A stretch of DNA of 64,000 nucleotides from Clostridiaceae bacterium (GTDB lineage: Bacteria; Bacillota; Clostridia; TANB77; CAG-508): contig JAETPW010000002.1 of assembly GCA_021771025.1 (NCBI GenBank), positions 62,001 to 126,000 on the forward strand, given 5' to 3'. Position numbers and translations under genes: made by a program. Each line of letters opens with the position of its first letter. The stretch's first letter is position 1. Positions 53,540-61,671 of the stretch are shown here, piece after piece. The notes below the pieces were generated by a model that saw nothing but the letters and a program-made list of their open reading frames with translations, searched no databases and had not been told where the DNA came from.

Positions 53540-54469
53540 TCAACTGAATTCGCTCATTTTCTCCACATATTCCGTATCTTCTATTTTAGAAATCGCAAAA
53601 CATTTCTTTCCTAAATCTTTAAGTGAAGCACCTACATGATATAATTCTTTATTATCTATTACTATAAATCTATCATGAAATTTGTTTGTCGTTGCTACTT
53701 TTAATATTGGATATTGTTTATTAAATTTATTAATATCTAATTTGCTTATATTACTATTTTGTGATGTTAATATAACAACTTCTACATCTTTATTTTTCTT
53801 TGATAACATTTTCAAAACACTATCATCTATGTAATTGTCTATAATTAAGATTTTATTTTTGGCAATTTTAATTATATCAACTATTAAGCTATAGCTATCA
53901 TAAATTTGTCCATCAAAGAATATTTTTTGATTAAATTCCTTTTCTTTTTGACTTTGTAGTTCATCAAATACTATATCAAATTTTTTATCGTGTTCTAATA
54001 ATTTACTTTTCATAGTATTTATTTCTTGAAATACTTTTCCATTGTGAAATAAAAAATTTCTCATTTCAATAAATGCTTTCATAATTTGAATACTAACATT
54101 AACTGCAATATCACTTTTCAATAATGCTGAAAGCATTGCTATCCCTTGTTCTGTAAATACATATGGCATATATCGTCTACCACCATAGTTTTGTTTTTCA
54201 AAACTTGAGGTGACAAATTGGCACTTCAAGTTTTGAAATTCTTTTTGTTCTAATTGAAAGCAAAATTCTTCTGGAAATCTTTCGATATTTCTTTTTACTA
54301 CACGATTTACATACTTTGTTTCACAATTATATAACTTTGCAACATCACTATCCAACATTACTTGTTGTCCTCGAATTGTATAAATTAAATTTTTTATATT
54401 GTCTATATCATATTTTATTACATCCAATTCTTTATTTACAGGTATTATTTTATTTTCATCTTTCATCAT
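53540..54469 (-). CDS. ORF6N-domain protein with PLD-like C-terminus
   Basis: A 309-residue protein. The N-terminal ORF6N domain (PF10543) shows IRGQQVMLDSDVAKLYNCET and VFTEQGIAMLSALLKSDIAV; it is a phage-derived DNA-binding domain. After a coiled-coil middle, the C-terminus has ILIIDNYIDDSVLKMLSKK and FHDRFIVIDNKELYHVGASL, which resemble a single phospholipase-D/HKD-like half-site. Such ORF6N-PLD proteins are common, scattered genes in Bacillota and may be defence- or phage-linked. It has a consensus promoter. A C-terminal fragment of a relative lies at 56185. Confidence 0.85.
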   Translation of the reverse strand: MMKDENKIIPVNKELDVIKYDIDNIKNLIYTIRGQQVMLDSDVAKLYNCETKYVNRVVKRNIERFPEEFCFQLEQKEFQNLKCQFVTSSFEKQNYGGRRYMPYVFTEQGIAMLSALLKSDIAVNVSIQIMKAFIEMRNFLFHNGKVFQEINTMKSKLLEHDKKFDIVFDELQSQKEKEFNQKIFFDGQIYDSYSLIVDIIKIAKNKILIIDNYIDDSVLKMLSKKNKDVEVVILTSQNSNISKLDINKFNKQYPILKVATTNKFHDRFIVIDNKELYHVGASLKDLGKKCFAISKIEDTEYVEKMSEFS

Positions 54470-54494
54470 TTTCACATCCTTTTAGATTGTGTTT

Positions 54495-54523
54495 ATTATA
54501 AAACATTTGTTTTCAAAAGTCAA
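54495..54523 (-). promoter_or_regulatory. Promoter of the ORF6N gene
   Basis: Minus-strand TTGACT (54518-54523), 17-base spacer, TATAAT (54495-54500), 26 bases before the start. Confidence 0.75.
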
Positions 54524-54652
54524 TGAATTTTTTGTATAAATTCGCCATATATTTTATTACTTTTTTACTACTTTTTTTAAATAGGTAATTACATTTTTTT
54601 TAATGCTTTTTTTTCAGTACTTTCCATATGTACCATTTACTGATATCCTACA

Positions 54653-54725
54653 ACCCGGACCACAGCTGATGGCTTATCTTTGTCAGGTGAATATGTGGCT
54701 GGAAAGATATCAGCCTAAAATTAAA
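54653..54725 (+). repeat. asnB 3'-end direct repeat, second copy
   Basis: Matches 53009-53081 over 73 bases with four mismatches, including the last asnB codons and the TAA. No open frame leads into it, so it is non-coding. The 1.57 kb between the copies holds two minus-strand genes. Confidence 0.85.
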
Positions 54726-54739
54726 TTATAATAGAAATA

Positions 54740-54777
54740 GAGGGTTCCCGATTTGCGGGACACCCTCCTCTTTTTTT
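54740..54777 (+). terminator. Terminator after the second asnB 3' copy
   Basis: GAGGGT, TCCCG, loop ATTTG, CGGGA, CACCCTC, then CTCTTTTTTTC. Confidence 0.8.
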
Positions 54778-54813
54778 CATATTACTTTTGATTTTTAATA
54801 GTTTTTGAGTAAA

Positions 54814-55056
54814 TTAATCTCCCCAAAATAAAGTATACTTGTTATTTACAATAATCGCATCTGAATTAAATTCATCATAATCCAAAGTGTTTACTTTTTC
54901 TCCTGTCTCAATCTTTCTTCCTTTTTCATCATGATAAATAATAGATTCTCCTTCTTGCACAACCATATCAGTGACCCCTAGCCTTTTATGGTGAGTTCCT
55001 GAGCAATTAATAGATGTTACAAGTGCTATTATTCGGTTATCATTCCGCTTACCCAT
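54814..55056 (-). CDS. Small unknown protein
   Basis: An 80-residue protein, beginning MGKRNDNRIIALVTSINCSG and including THHKRLGVTDMVVQEGESII. AAAGGAGTAGTAT precedes the ATG, which supports translation. No signal peptide or membrane segment. No family recognised. Confidence 0.6.
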   Translation of the reverse strand: MGKRNDNRIIALVTSINCSGTHHKRLGVTDMVVQEGESIIYHDEKGRKIETGEKVNTLDYDEFNSDAIIVNNKYTLFWGD

Positions 55057-55134
55057 ATACTACTCCTTTCAAAAAACAGCTTATTGCTACGAACTTATGT
55101 TATCATAAATCTACTGAATCTTCAATATATTGAA

Positions 55135-55467
55135 TTAATACCAATAAGCCAATTTCAAAAAAGAATTTATTAACTTGGTTTGTTCCTCTAGTTCTTCTTC
55201 TTTTGCTATATTATATTTTTTTCCATTCATATTTCTTGAACTTAATGTCCATAAAAATGCTTTTAGTTTAGGAAATCTTTCAACATTTTCCTTCATGAAA
55301 AAAATCAAGTCACACACTTTTTTAAATACTTCACTCTGCTTGCTTTCTTCTTTATACCTATTAACGTCTGCTATTAATTCTAGTGGTCTAGCTATTTTTA
55401 ATCTATAGCTATCTTCATCGAATGAATTTATAAAATTTTGATAGCTTACACAAAAAATTCTATACAT
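55135..55467 (-). CDS. Small unknown protein
   Basis: A 110-residue helical protein, MYRIFCVSYQNFINSFDEDS with FKKVCDLIFFMKENVERFP. A GAAGGACAAATAGA site precedes the ATG. It may belong to the accessory genes near the asnB insert; no function can be given. Confidence 0.55.
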   Translation of the reverse strand: MYRIFCVSYQNFINSFDEDSYRLKIARPLELIADVNRYKEESKQSEVFKKVCDLIFFMKENVERFPKLKAFLWTLSSRNMNGKKYNIAKEEELEEQTKLINSFLKLAYWY

Positions 55468-55595
55468 TCTATTTGTCCTTCTTCCAGTCTTATTTTATAC
55501 TTTTTATGATAAATTATCAATGTTTTAACCTGATAATTACACTTTATTTTTCAATTATTCATAGATTAAATTCATTTTTCTTCTATTTTATTTCA

Positions 55596-55633
55596 TTTAA
55601 AGATGAGGTCGCAAATTGCGACCTCATCTTTAA
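55596..55633. terminator. Near loop-free palindrome, terminator-like
   Basis: AAAGATGAGGTCGCAA and TTGCGACCTCATCTTT are exact complements with no spacer. It overlaps the stop of the 49-residue membrane protein. The T-run is short (TTTAAAAT). Confidence 0.65.
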
Positions 55634-55779
55634 AATATTTTGTCCCATGGGATAAAAATCAGAGCTAGTCCCAATACCATTAGCCAGACTGCGTGCTCTT
55701 CTTCCCCATTGTGGACAATTATTCCTGCTAAAATTGTCACACATACACAGGCAATAATTTTTAGTATAATCATCCCCAT
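55630..55779 (-). CDS. 49-residue two-helix membrane protein
   Basis: A short frame with a strong GCAAGGAGGAAGAAT site. It reads MGMIILKIIACVCVTILAGI, a short charged turn (HNGEEEHA), and a second hydrophobic stretch VWLMVLGLALIFIPW: a helical hairpin in the membrane. No family recognised. Confidence 0.7.
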   Translation of the reverse strand: MGMIILKIIACVCVTILAGIIVHNGEEEHAVWLMVLGLALIFIPWDKIF

Positions 55780-55939
55780 ATTCTTCCTCCTTGCCAATTG
55801 GCTTCCTAAGATACGTTAGTTAACTTGTTGCTATTAATAATCTGTTCATAAATTAGAACCGGATTTAAAAAAATATATTTATATATTAACATATCTTTCG
55901 TGCTTTTTCAATGGTATTTACTTTTTGTTACTATCTATT

Positions 55940-56183
55940 GTTACTGGTTAAGACTTTTACACTAAATTAGCTCTGAATGCAAGTCATTTGTGTATTTTCC
56001 GGATAAATTTACATCTGACAGCTCCCGAAGACCCACGTTAGGCTTAAAAACCGATTACCAGCTTCTTTGTGAGGGACTTAAGGTTTTTAAAATGACCCTG
56101 CTATGGAGGATTAAATTTATCCGGAAAATACACAAATGACTTGGGTTCAGAGCGGACTTTTTCCTCAAAGCCCTTAACTAGTA
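55940..56183. repeat. Hairpin element copy H (full length)
   Basis: 244 bp, from GTTACTGGTTAAGACTTTTA to CCCTTAACTAGTAG. Nearly identical to copy A, with arms ATGCAAGTCATTTGTGTATT/AATACACAAATGACTTGGGT, inner stem TTAAAAACC/GGTTTTTAA. A and H form one subfamily, E and G another. Confidence 0.88.
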
Positions 56184-56184
56184 G

Positions 56185-56256
56185 CTATCTATCTATCTGT
56201 TTATCATCTCCACTTTTCAAAATGGCAAAGCATTTCTTTCCTAAATCTAAAAACAT
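56185..56256 (-). pseudogene. C-terminal fragment of an ORF6N-PLD protein
   Basis: The minus frame reads MFLDLGKKCFAILKSGDDKQ and stops at 56185. It matches the end of the ORF6N protein (SLKDLGKKCFAISKIED) in residues and bases. The rest of that gene is absent, so this is a remnant, cut off at hairpin element H. Confidence 0.65.
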
Positions 56257-56308
56257 TTCTTGTATCAATTTTAAAAGTCTACAAAAAAGAAGACTTGATT
56301 GTCCTCTT

Positions 56309-56857
56309 TTAATAACGATTAAGATAATTGATTAATTCATCATATACTGGTTTTCTTTCCACTATCGTTTTTTTCTCACGCATATCTAGTAATTTGTTGA
56401 TATCAATCCATTTAATTGCTTGAACTTCTGATTCTTGCATTTTTATGTTTTCTACTTTGATTCCTTCTTTTCTTAGAATGAAGAAATCATAAAACTGTCT
56501 TTCGATAAAATGGTTTGAAAATTTTTCTTCTATGCGATATGAAAGCATATATCTAAAGGCTTTGATGTCTACATGATATCCAAGATTGATACTTACTTCT
56601 TCATTGATTTCTCTTGCCGCTGCTGATAAAGCATCTTGACCTGTTGAAATGTGACCCGCTACTGAAATATCCCACATTCCTGCATTTTTTTCTTTGTTAT
56701 TGGATCTTTGCTGTATTAAAATTTCATTTTTTTCGTTTACAATAGCTACTACAATAGCTCTGTGCCATAGTCCTTTTTTATGAATTTCATCTCTTGTTGC
56801 AATTTCTCCTGTTTTAACTCCATTTTCATCTAAAATATCAATTAATTCTTTGCTCAT
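56309..56857 (-). CDS. Nudix hydrolase (IDI-like group)
   Basis: A 182-residue Nudix protein beginning ELIDILDENGVKTGEIATRD, the start of the YfcD/IPP-isomerase-like group. The Nudix box is GHISTGQDALSAAAREINEE with the following VSI; the glutamates are complete. Substrate unknown. It is 28 bases downstream of the alpha/beta hydrolase gene on the same strand, probably an operon with it and the HAD gene. Confidence 0.9.
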   Translation of the reverse strand: MSKELIDILDENGVKTGEIATRDEIHKKGLWHRAIVVAIVNEKNEILIQQRSNNKEKNAGMWDISVAGHISTGQDALSAAAREINEEVSINLGYHVDIKAFRYMLSYRIEEKFSNHFIERQFYDFFILRKEGIKVENIKMQESEVQAIKWIDINKLLDMREKKTIVERKPVYDELINYLNRY

Positions 56858-56884
56858 TTTAGTTGCTCCTTTGTATTTATTTTT

Positions 56885-57826
56885 TTAATCTATTACTTGG
56901 TCATTTTCTATTCCCCCAGAAGTAATCCATTCAAAAATATCTTCCCAAACTTTTTCCCCTTTTTCGTTAATAATTTCGTGCCTCATTTTTGGATATAACT
57001 TATAGCTTATGTTTTGGTATCCTAAATCTCTCAAAAATATTTGGCTTTGTTTCCACTTTTTTTGATTGATGATTACTGGGTCATCTTCTCCTGCTATAAA
57101 CAATATAGGTAATGTTTTATGGCTTAATTTCCATTCTTTTGGCGAGTATATTTCTTTCATTAAGGTAAATAAATTTTGGAATCCATTTAAGGTAAAGATA
57201 AATCCACAAAGTTTATCGTTATCATAGGATTTGACTATTTCTGGATTACTACATATCCATGAATTGGTTGATGTTGCTTCTTTTATTTTTTTGTTGTAGC
57301 CACCAAAGGCAAGTTTTTGAATGAACTTGCTCCTATGTCTTTCTCCTTTTATTTGCTTTTCTAGTTTTACTAATCGTAGTGCTATATCTACATATGGATT
57401 TTTGCTAGGAGATCCACAAACAATTAATTGATCGATTGCATCGTCGTATTTTTTGATGTATTTTCTTACGATCATTGATCCCATACTGTGACCAAATAAG
57501 GTTATTTTTTGATGAGGAAATTGGTTTTTTATCCATTTGGTGATTTGATGTAAATCTTCTACTACATATTCTGCTTTTTCTTCTCCAAAATAGCCTAAGT
57601 CCTGTTCTTCTTTTACGCTTTTTCCATGCCCTCTGTGATCATGGATAACAGTGATGTAACCTTGTTTTGTTAGATATTCCATAAATGGTAGATATCTTTC
57701 TTTATGTTCTGCCATTCCGTGAGAAATCTGAATAATTCCTTTGCTTTCTCCGTCAGGAATTAGGGCTAGTACATCTAATACTAACCCATCATAATTTGAT
57801 TCAATTTGGCAATTTTTTGTTTTCAT
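56885..57826 (-). CDS. Alpha/beta hydrolase (monoacylglycerol lipase-like)
   Basis: A 313-residue serine hydrolase of the Hydrolase_4 group. IIQISHGMAEHKERYLPFME, DHRGHGKS, and the nucleophile elbow LFGHSMGSMI are typical of monoacylglycerol lipases and lysophospholipases; the acid and His lie in LFIAGEDDPVI and MRHEIINE. Cytosolic. Start at 57826, since TGGAGGCAATC precedes it. It is 15 bases downstream of the HAD gene. Confidence 0.9.
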   Translation of the reverse strand: MKTKNCQIESNYDGLVLDVLALIPDGESKGIIQISHGMAEHKERYLPFMEYLTKQGYITVIHDHRGHGKSVKEEQDLGYFGEEKAEYVVEDLHQITKWIKNQFPHQKITLFGHSMGSMIVRKYIKKYDDAIDQLIVCGSPSKNPYVDIALRLVKLEKQIKGERHRSKFIQKLAFGGYNKKIKEATSTNSWICSNPEIVKSYDNDKLCGFIFTLNGFQNLFTLMKEIYSPKEWKLSHKTLPILFIAGEDDPVIINQKKWKQSQIFLRDLGYQNISYKLYPKMRHEIINEKGEKVWEDIFEWITSGGIENDQVID

Positions 57827-57841
57827 GATTGCCTCCATTTT

Positions 57842-58534
57842 TTATATTTTTAGCCAGTTAACCAAATCTGTTAATGATGTTACTCGTTTATATTTTGTCT
57901 TACCCACATAATCATTTTCTCTATCCATTAAAATAGGAATTAATTGCTTTTTTTCGGCAATTGGCAATAATGTTGGATTGTCGTCCACAAATAGGGCTTC
58001 TTGTGGATTAATTTGAAAATCGTTAATTGGATAGTCGAAAAATACTCCTTGTTTTTTTTGAACATGATAAATCGAGGAAATGTAAATTTGGGAAAAATAA
58101 CATTCAATTCCTAAATTTTTCATGATTCGGCTGGCAGATGGCCAGTTATCAGATAGTAATATTAGAGGATATTGCTCAGCTAATTTTTTTAAGGATTCTT
58201 TTGTGTCTTGATATAAGTTAACCCTTTGGTCATTAAACACAAAATCATAGGCTATTTTTTCTCCTAATCCTTCTGGATTTTTGATTTCTGGTAGTTCTTG
58301 TGCTATATGATTATATAAACTAGTAAATGCTTGGTATTCTTCTTTTTCGTCTTTCATTTGGCTAGATATGATATGGTCATATCGAGTTAAGATACGATTA
58401 AATTCATCTAAATTAATTTTTTCTTGCCCAATTATTGAATAAAAATTAGGAGTAATAAACCAATGACCTGTACTTGTGTCTGCTATTACTTTTCCAAAAT
58501 CTAAGATAATGTATTTAAGTAGATCCATGTTCAT
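57842..58534 (-). CDS. HAD superfamily hydrolase
   Basis: A 230-residue HAD-IA phosphatase-like protein. Motif I is YIILDFGKVIADT (nucleophile Asp followed by Phe, with Gly at the second acid position), motif II LILLSDNWP, motif IV ALFVDDNPTLL. The missing second Asp of the DxD pair occurs in several HAD-IA proteins. Start at 58534, because AAGGAGACACAC precedes it. It is the first gene of a likely operon with the hydrolase and Nudix genes. Confidence 0.88.
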   Translation of the reverse strand: MNMDLLKYIILDFGKVIADTSTGHWFITPNFYSIIGQEKINLDEFNRILTRYDHIISSQMKDEKEEYQAFTSLYNHIAQELPEIKNPEGLGEKIAYDFVFNDQRVNLYQDTKESLKKLAEQYPLILLSDNWPSASRIMKNLGIECYFSQIYISSIYHVQKKQGVFFDYPINDFQINPQEALFVDDNPTLLPIAEKKQLIPILMDRENDYVGKTKYKRVTSLTDLVNWLKI

Positions 58535-58555
58535 GTGTGTCTCCTTGTTTTTCAA

Positions 58556-60253
58556 TTATTTAAATATATTTCTAAATAACCCTCTTTTCTTTTCCTTGCT
58601 ATTTTCTGCTGGCATTTCTTGCTCTTTTGGCATTTTTTCTTCTTTTGATTTATTTTTGCTTTTAGCGTTACTTTTTTTCTCTTTTTTGCGTTTTGGTTTA
58701 TCTTCGTCTATTTCTCCGATTTCCTCATTTAGGTATTCGTCCTCTTCGTCTTTTAGTTCTTCTTGTTCTTCCTCTTCTTCATATTCTTCGTTGTCATCTA
58801 TTTCTTCGTATTCGTCTTCTTCATCATCTTCGTATTCATCGTATTCGTCGTAATCGTCATAATCGTCGTATTCTTCCTCTTCATCATCTTCGTATTCGTC
58901 TTCATCGTATTCGTCATAGTCTCCAAATCCGTCATCTTCTAGTTCTTCCTCTTCGTCGTCAAAGTCTTCTACAAAATCGTTGTCTGGCTCATTTTCTTCT
59001 AGTTCTATCATTTCCTCTTGTTCATCTGGTTCTTCTAGTTCTTCCTCTTCTGGCTCTTTGATTTGGTACTCAGAGAAGTCTTTTTCAAATTTTTCGGTGA
59101 GTTCTTCTTGGAAAACGGTAAAGATATTTTTCATGCTTTCCATTCGCCAATAATTGGAGTTAATGACTGTTCCCATGTTTAGTTTGATGTGGTTAACTTC
59201 TTGTTCAAAACTTCTTTCTTTTTGTTCCATATCGTGCAGATAGGTGTTATTGTATAATTCTTTATAAGCTTTTTTGGTTGCTTTCCCTACTATTTCTCTT
59301 AGGATTAGTTCATGCAATTGATGAATTTGAGTGATATCAGAATCAAAGTTTTCGCATGCCTCATCCATCATTTGTTTATGTACTTGGTTTCCATTAATGG
59401 CTGTCATTCTTTCGTTGTCAAGGAAAGAAACAAGATATTCTTTTTCTGCTTGTAAAAAGGCAAATTTTACAGAAATGTCTCGTAATGTTTTTTGGTATTT
59501 GGTTATTTTGACATTGTCATTTTCGATTTCGTTTAATAGTCGTCTTAATTTATCGAAAACTAAGACATAACTTTCTGCTTCTTCTTTGGCAATTTCCATT
59601 CGTACTTTGACTGCTCTTTGAATTACTTCTTGATGAAATTTTACTTTTTCACTTTTTCCATTGTCTAACATGATTTTGATTAGTTCTTGTTCGACTAATT
59701 CTTTTTCTTGGGCTTCTAAAGTTGCATATTGTTTGATTTTTTTGATCTCTTCTACCGATGTGTTTTTGACTTGCTCGGTCGCTAGTTTGATCATTTCTAA
59801 ATGATTTCCTTCAGCTAGTCTTCTGGTTCTTGCACATTTGTTTCTTTCTTTTTGCTTTTCGGAGAAGTGAGAATAATTTTCGATGAATTCGTTTCTTAAT
59901 TCTTTTAGTTGTTCATTATTTTTCTCGATTTTTAGTTCTACTTTTTCTAGTTGCTTTTCTAGTTCTGTTGGTTCTTCTTCTAAATTATTAAATAAACGAT
60001 TTCGTTGTTCTTCTAAGTTTTCGTTTTCTTTGACTAACTTTTCTTGTTTCTTTTGTATGGTTTGTATTTCTTTAGCAGCAGTATCGAATTGTTTGATGAT
60101 GGTTTCTTCTTCTTCTACGATTGCTTGGTATTTTTGCCATTCTTCTACCATATCACGATATGTGCCGTAATTTATCTTTAGATTGCTCTTTTGGTCAAAG
60201 CCAAATTTTTTCTCAAAGTATCTTTCTAGTACGATTGCACTTCTTTCATACAT
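58556..60253 (-). CDS. Coiled-coil protein with extremely acidic C-terminal tract
   Basis: A 565-residue protein. Residues 1 to about 390 are charged and helical with strong coiled-coil character (around ETIIKQFDTAAKEIQTIQKK). Then ~130 residues are mostly Asp, Glu and Tyr (for example DEYDEDEYEDDEEEEYDDYD), followed by a basic tail (KPKRKKEKKSNAKSKNKSKE) and the end RGLFRNIFK. No signal peptide or membrane segment. Start at 60253 by its GGAGGTTTGTATC site, though 60268 is possible. Family and role unknown. Confidence 0.7.
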   Translation of the reverse strand: MYERSAIVLERYFEKKFGFDQKSNLKINYGTYRDMVEEWQKYQAIVEEEETIIKQFDTAAKEIQTIQKKQEKLVKENENLEEQRNRLFNNLEEEPTELEKQLEKVELKIEKNNEQLKELRNEFIENYSHFSEKQKERNKCARTRRLAEGNHLEMIKLATEQVKNTSVEEIKKIKQYATLEAQEKELVEQELIKIMLDNGKSEKVKFHQEVIQRAVKVRMEIAKEEAESYVLVFDKLRRLLNEIENDNVKITKYQKTLRDISVKFAFLQAEKEYLVSFLDNERMTAINGNQVHKQMMDEACENFDSDITQIHQLHELILREIVGKATKKAYKELYNNTYLHDMEQKERSFEQEVNHIKLNMGTVINSNYWRMESMKNIFTVFQEELTEKFEKDFSEYQIKEPEEEELEEPDEQEEMIELEENEPDNDFVEDFDDEEEELEDDGFGDYDEYDEDEYEDDEEEEYDDYDDYDEYDEYEDDEEDEYEEIDDNEEYEEEEEQEELKDEEDEYLNEEIGEIDEDKPKRKKEKKSNAKSKNKSKEEKMPKEQEMPAENSKEKKRGLFRNIFK

Positions 60254-60267
60254 GATACAAACCTCCA

Positions 60268-60312
60268 TATTTTCTAGCATAAGTTAGCTTTCCCAACCAA
60301 CCTATTCCCCTT
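60268..60312 (-). promoter_or_regulatory. Possible sixth stem-loop start cassette
   Basis: Minus strand AAGGGG, AATAGGTTGG, loop, GCTAACTTATGCTAGAAAAT and ATG at 60268 align with the pyrB cassette, but pairing is weaker (several G-U) and a normal ribosome site for 60253 follows directly. It may be a decayed copy. Confidence 0.35.
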
Positions 60313-60436
60313 TTTACTCTGGTAAACTTTGAAAGCTTACTTAGTCTGCAAAGATGAACATTATTTTCATTCTTCGACATTTTTCCTTATTATATCCGAA
60401 AATCTTCCAAAAGTCTAGCATAAAATCCCTTTTTTC

Positions 60437-60465
60437 TTGCTATTTTTTCTTGGGCGGTATATAAT
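60437..60465 (+). promoter_or_regulatory. Promoter of tsaC
   Basis: TTGCTA (60437-60442), 17-base spacer, TATAAT (60460-60465), 37 bases before the ATG at 60503. Confidence 0.65.
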
Positions 60466-60502
60466 ACTGTATTGTAATTAATTGTGTAAAGAAGGAAAAC
60501 CG

Positions 60503-61558
60503 ATGAATTCAATGGAAAATCATTATTTAGATTTGTCAAAATGCAATCATTCCTCTTGGGAGGCTTTGCAAAAACCAGCTGAGATATTACGAAATGGTGG
60601 TTTAGTGCTGTTCCCTACAGAGACCGTTTATGGGTTAGGAGCTAATGGGTTAGATGATTTAGCTGTTAAGCGTATTTATCAAGCAAAAGGAAGAGAGTCA
60701 GATAACCCTCTTATTCTTCATGTTTCTGATTTTTCTATGCTGCCTTCTATCGTGAAGGATATTTCGCCTCTAGAAAAAAAGTTGTTAACTGCTTTTTGGC
60801 CGGGTCCATTTACTTTAATTTTACCCCATACTGCCCAAGTGCCATCTTCGGTAACTGCTGGACTATCTACTGTTGGCGTACGTATGCCTAGTCATTCTAT
60901 TGCTAGGTGGTTAATTCATTATGCTGGCGTTCCTATCGCTGCTCCTAGTGCTAATGTTTCTGGTAAACCAAGTGGAACAAAACTTTCTGATGTTCAAGAG
61001 GAATTATTAGATAAAGTTGATTTTATGATAGATGGTGGAGAATGTGATATAGGTTTAGAGTCAACGGTTGTACAGGTAATTGATGATATTCCTCATCTTT
61101 TGCGCCCGGGAAAAATCACCCCTGAACAAATTAAATCGATTTGTGGAAAGGTAATTATTGATCCCCATATTTTAGGAAAAACAGAGGATGATGTACCAAT
61201 TTTATCTCCGGGAATGCGATATCGTCATTATGCACCGAATACTCCTTGTTTATTGGTTTGTAGTAAAGATAACCAAAAGAAAGTGGCAAAAATAAAAGAG
61301 CTTAAGCAACATTATTTGCGTCCTCTTATTTTGTGTAGTAGTGAAAATTTAGCTGATTACTCTTCTTCTCTCGCTTTTTCCTATGGTTCTCAGTATAACT
61401 TAGAAGAGGTGTCTCATTCTATTTTTCATTTATTGCGTCAGGTAGATAGCTATCAGCCTGATATGGTATTTATTGAAGGGGTAGCTAAAGAGGGCTTAGG
61501 ATTGGCTATTATGAACCGTTTGCTTCGTGCTTGCGAATTTCAGGTGATTGAAGTTTAA
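60503..61558 (+). CDS. tsaC: L-threonylcarbamoyladenylate synthase (TsaC/SUA5, long form)
   Basis: A 351-residue SUA5-type enzyme that makes threonylcarbamoyl-AMP for t6A37 in ANN-decoding tRNAs. The YrdC domain (residues 20-210) has LVLFPTETVYGLGANG and IYQAKGRESDNPLILH; the C-terminal SUA5 domain starts near LSPGMRYRHYAPNTP, the conserved linker. Start at 60503 (MNSMENHYL) because AGAAGGAAAACCG precedes it; the frame is open 7 codons further. Confidence 0.95.
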   Translation: MNSMENHYLDLSKCNHSSWEALQKPAEILRNGGLVLFPTETVYGLGANGLDDLAVKRIYQAKGRESDNPLILHVSDFSMLPSIVKDISPLEKKLLTAFWPGPFTLILPHTAQVPSSVTAGLSTVGVRMPSHSIARWLIHYAGVPIAAPSANVSGKPSGTKLSDVQEELLDKVDFMIDGGECDIGLESTVVQVIDDIPHLLRPGKITPEQIKSICGKVIIDPHILGKTEDDVPILSPGMRYRHYAPNTPCLLVCSKDNQKKVAKIKELKQHYLRPLILCSSENLADYSSSLAFSYGSQYNLEEVSHSIFHLLRQVDSYQPDMVFIEGVAKEGLGLAIMNRLLRACEFQVIEV

Positions 61559-61579
61559 CTTTTTGTCAACAACTTTTTC

Positions 61580-61607
61580 TTGCTTTTTTCTGTTTTTGTG
61601 ATATACT
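61580..61607 (+). promoter_or_regulatory. Promoter of the small basic protein
   Basis: TTGCTT (61580-61585), 16-base spacer, TATACT (61602-61607), 65 bases before the ATG at 61672. Confidence 0.5.
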
Positions 61608-61671
61608 GTTTCTAAATCATTCAGTACTTAAATTGTCTTTGTGTTTTAAAGACTCTTATAGGAGGATCCTG

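Noticed and set aside
58693..59061. 122-codon Leu/Arg/His-rich plus frame
   Set aside because: It is the antisense of the Asp/Glu-rich tract of the acidic protein; its composition follows from the codons of the other strand.
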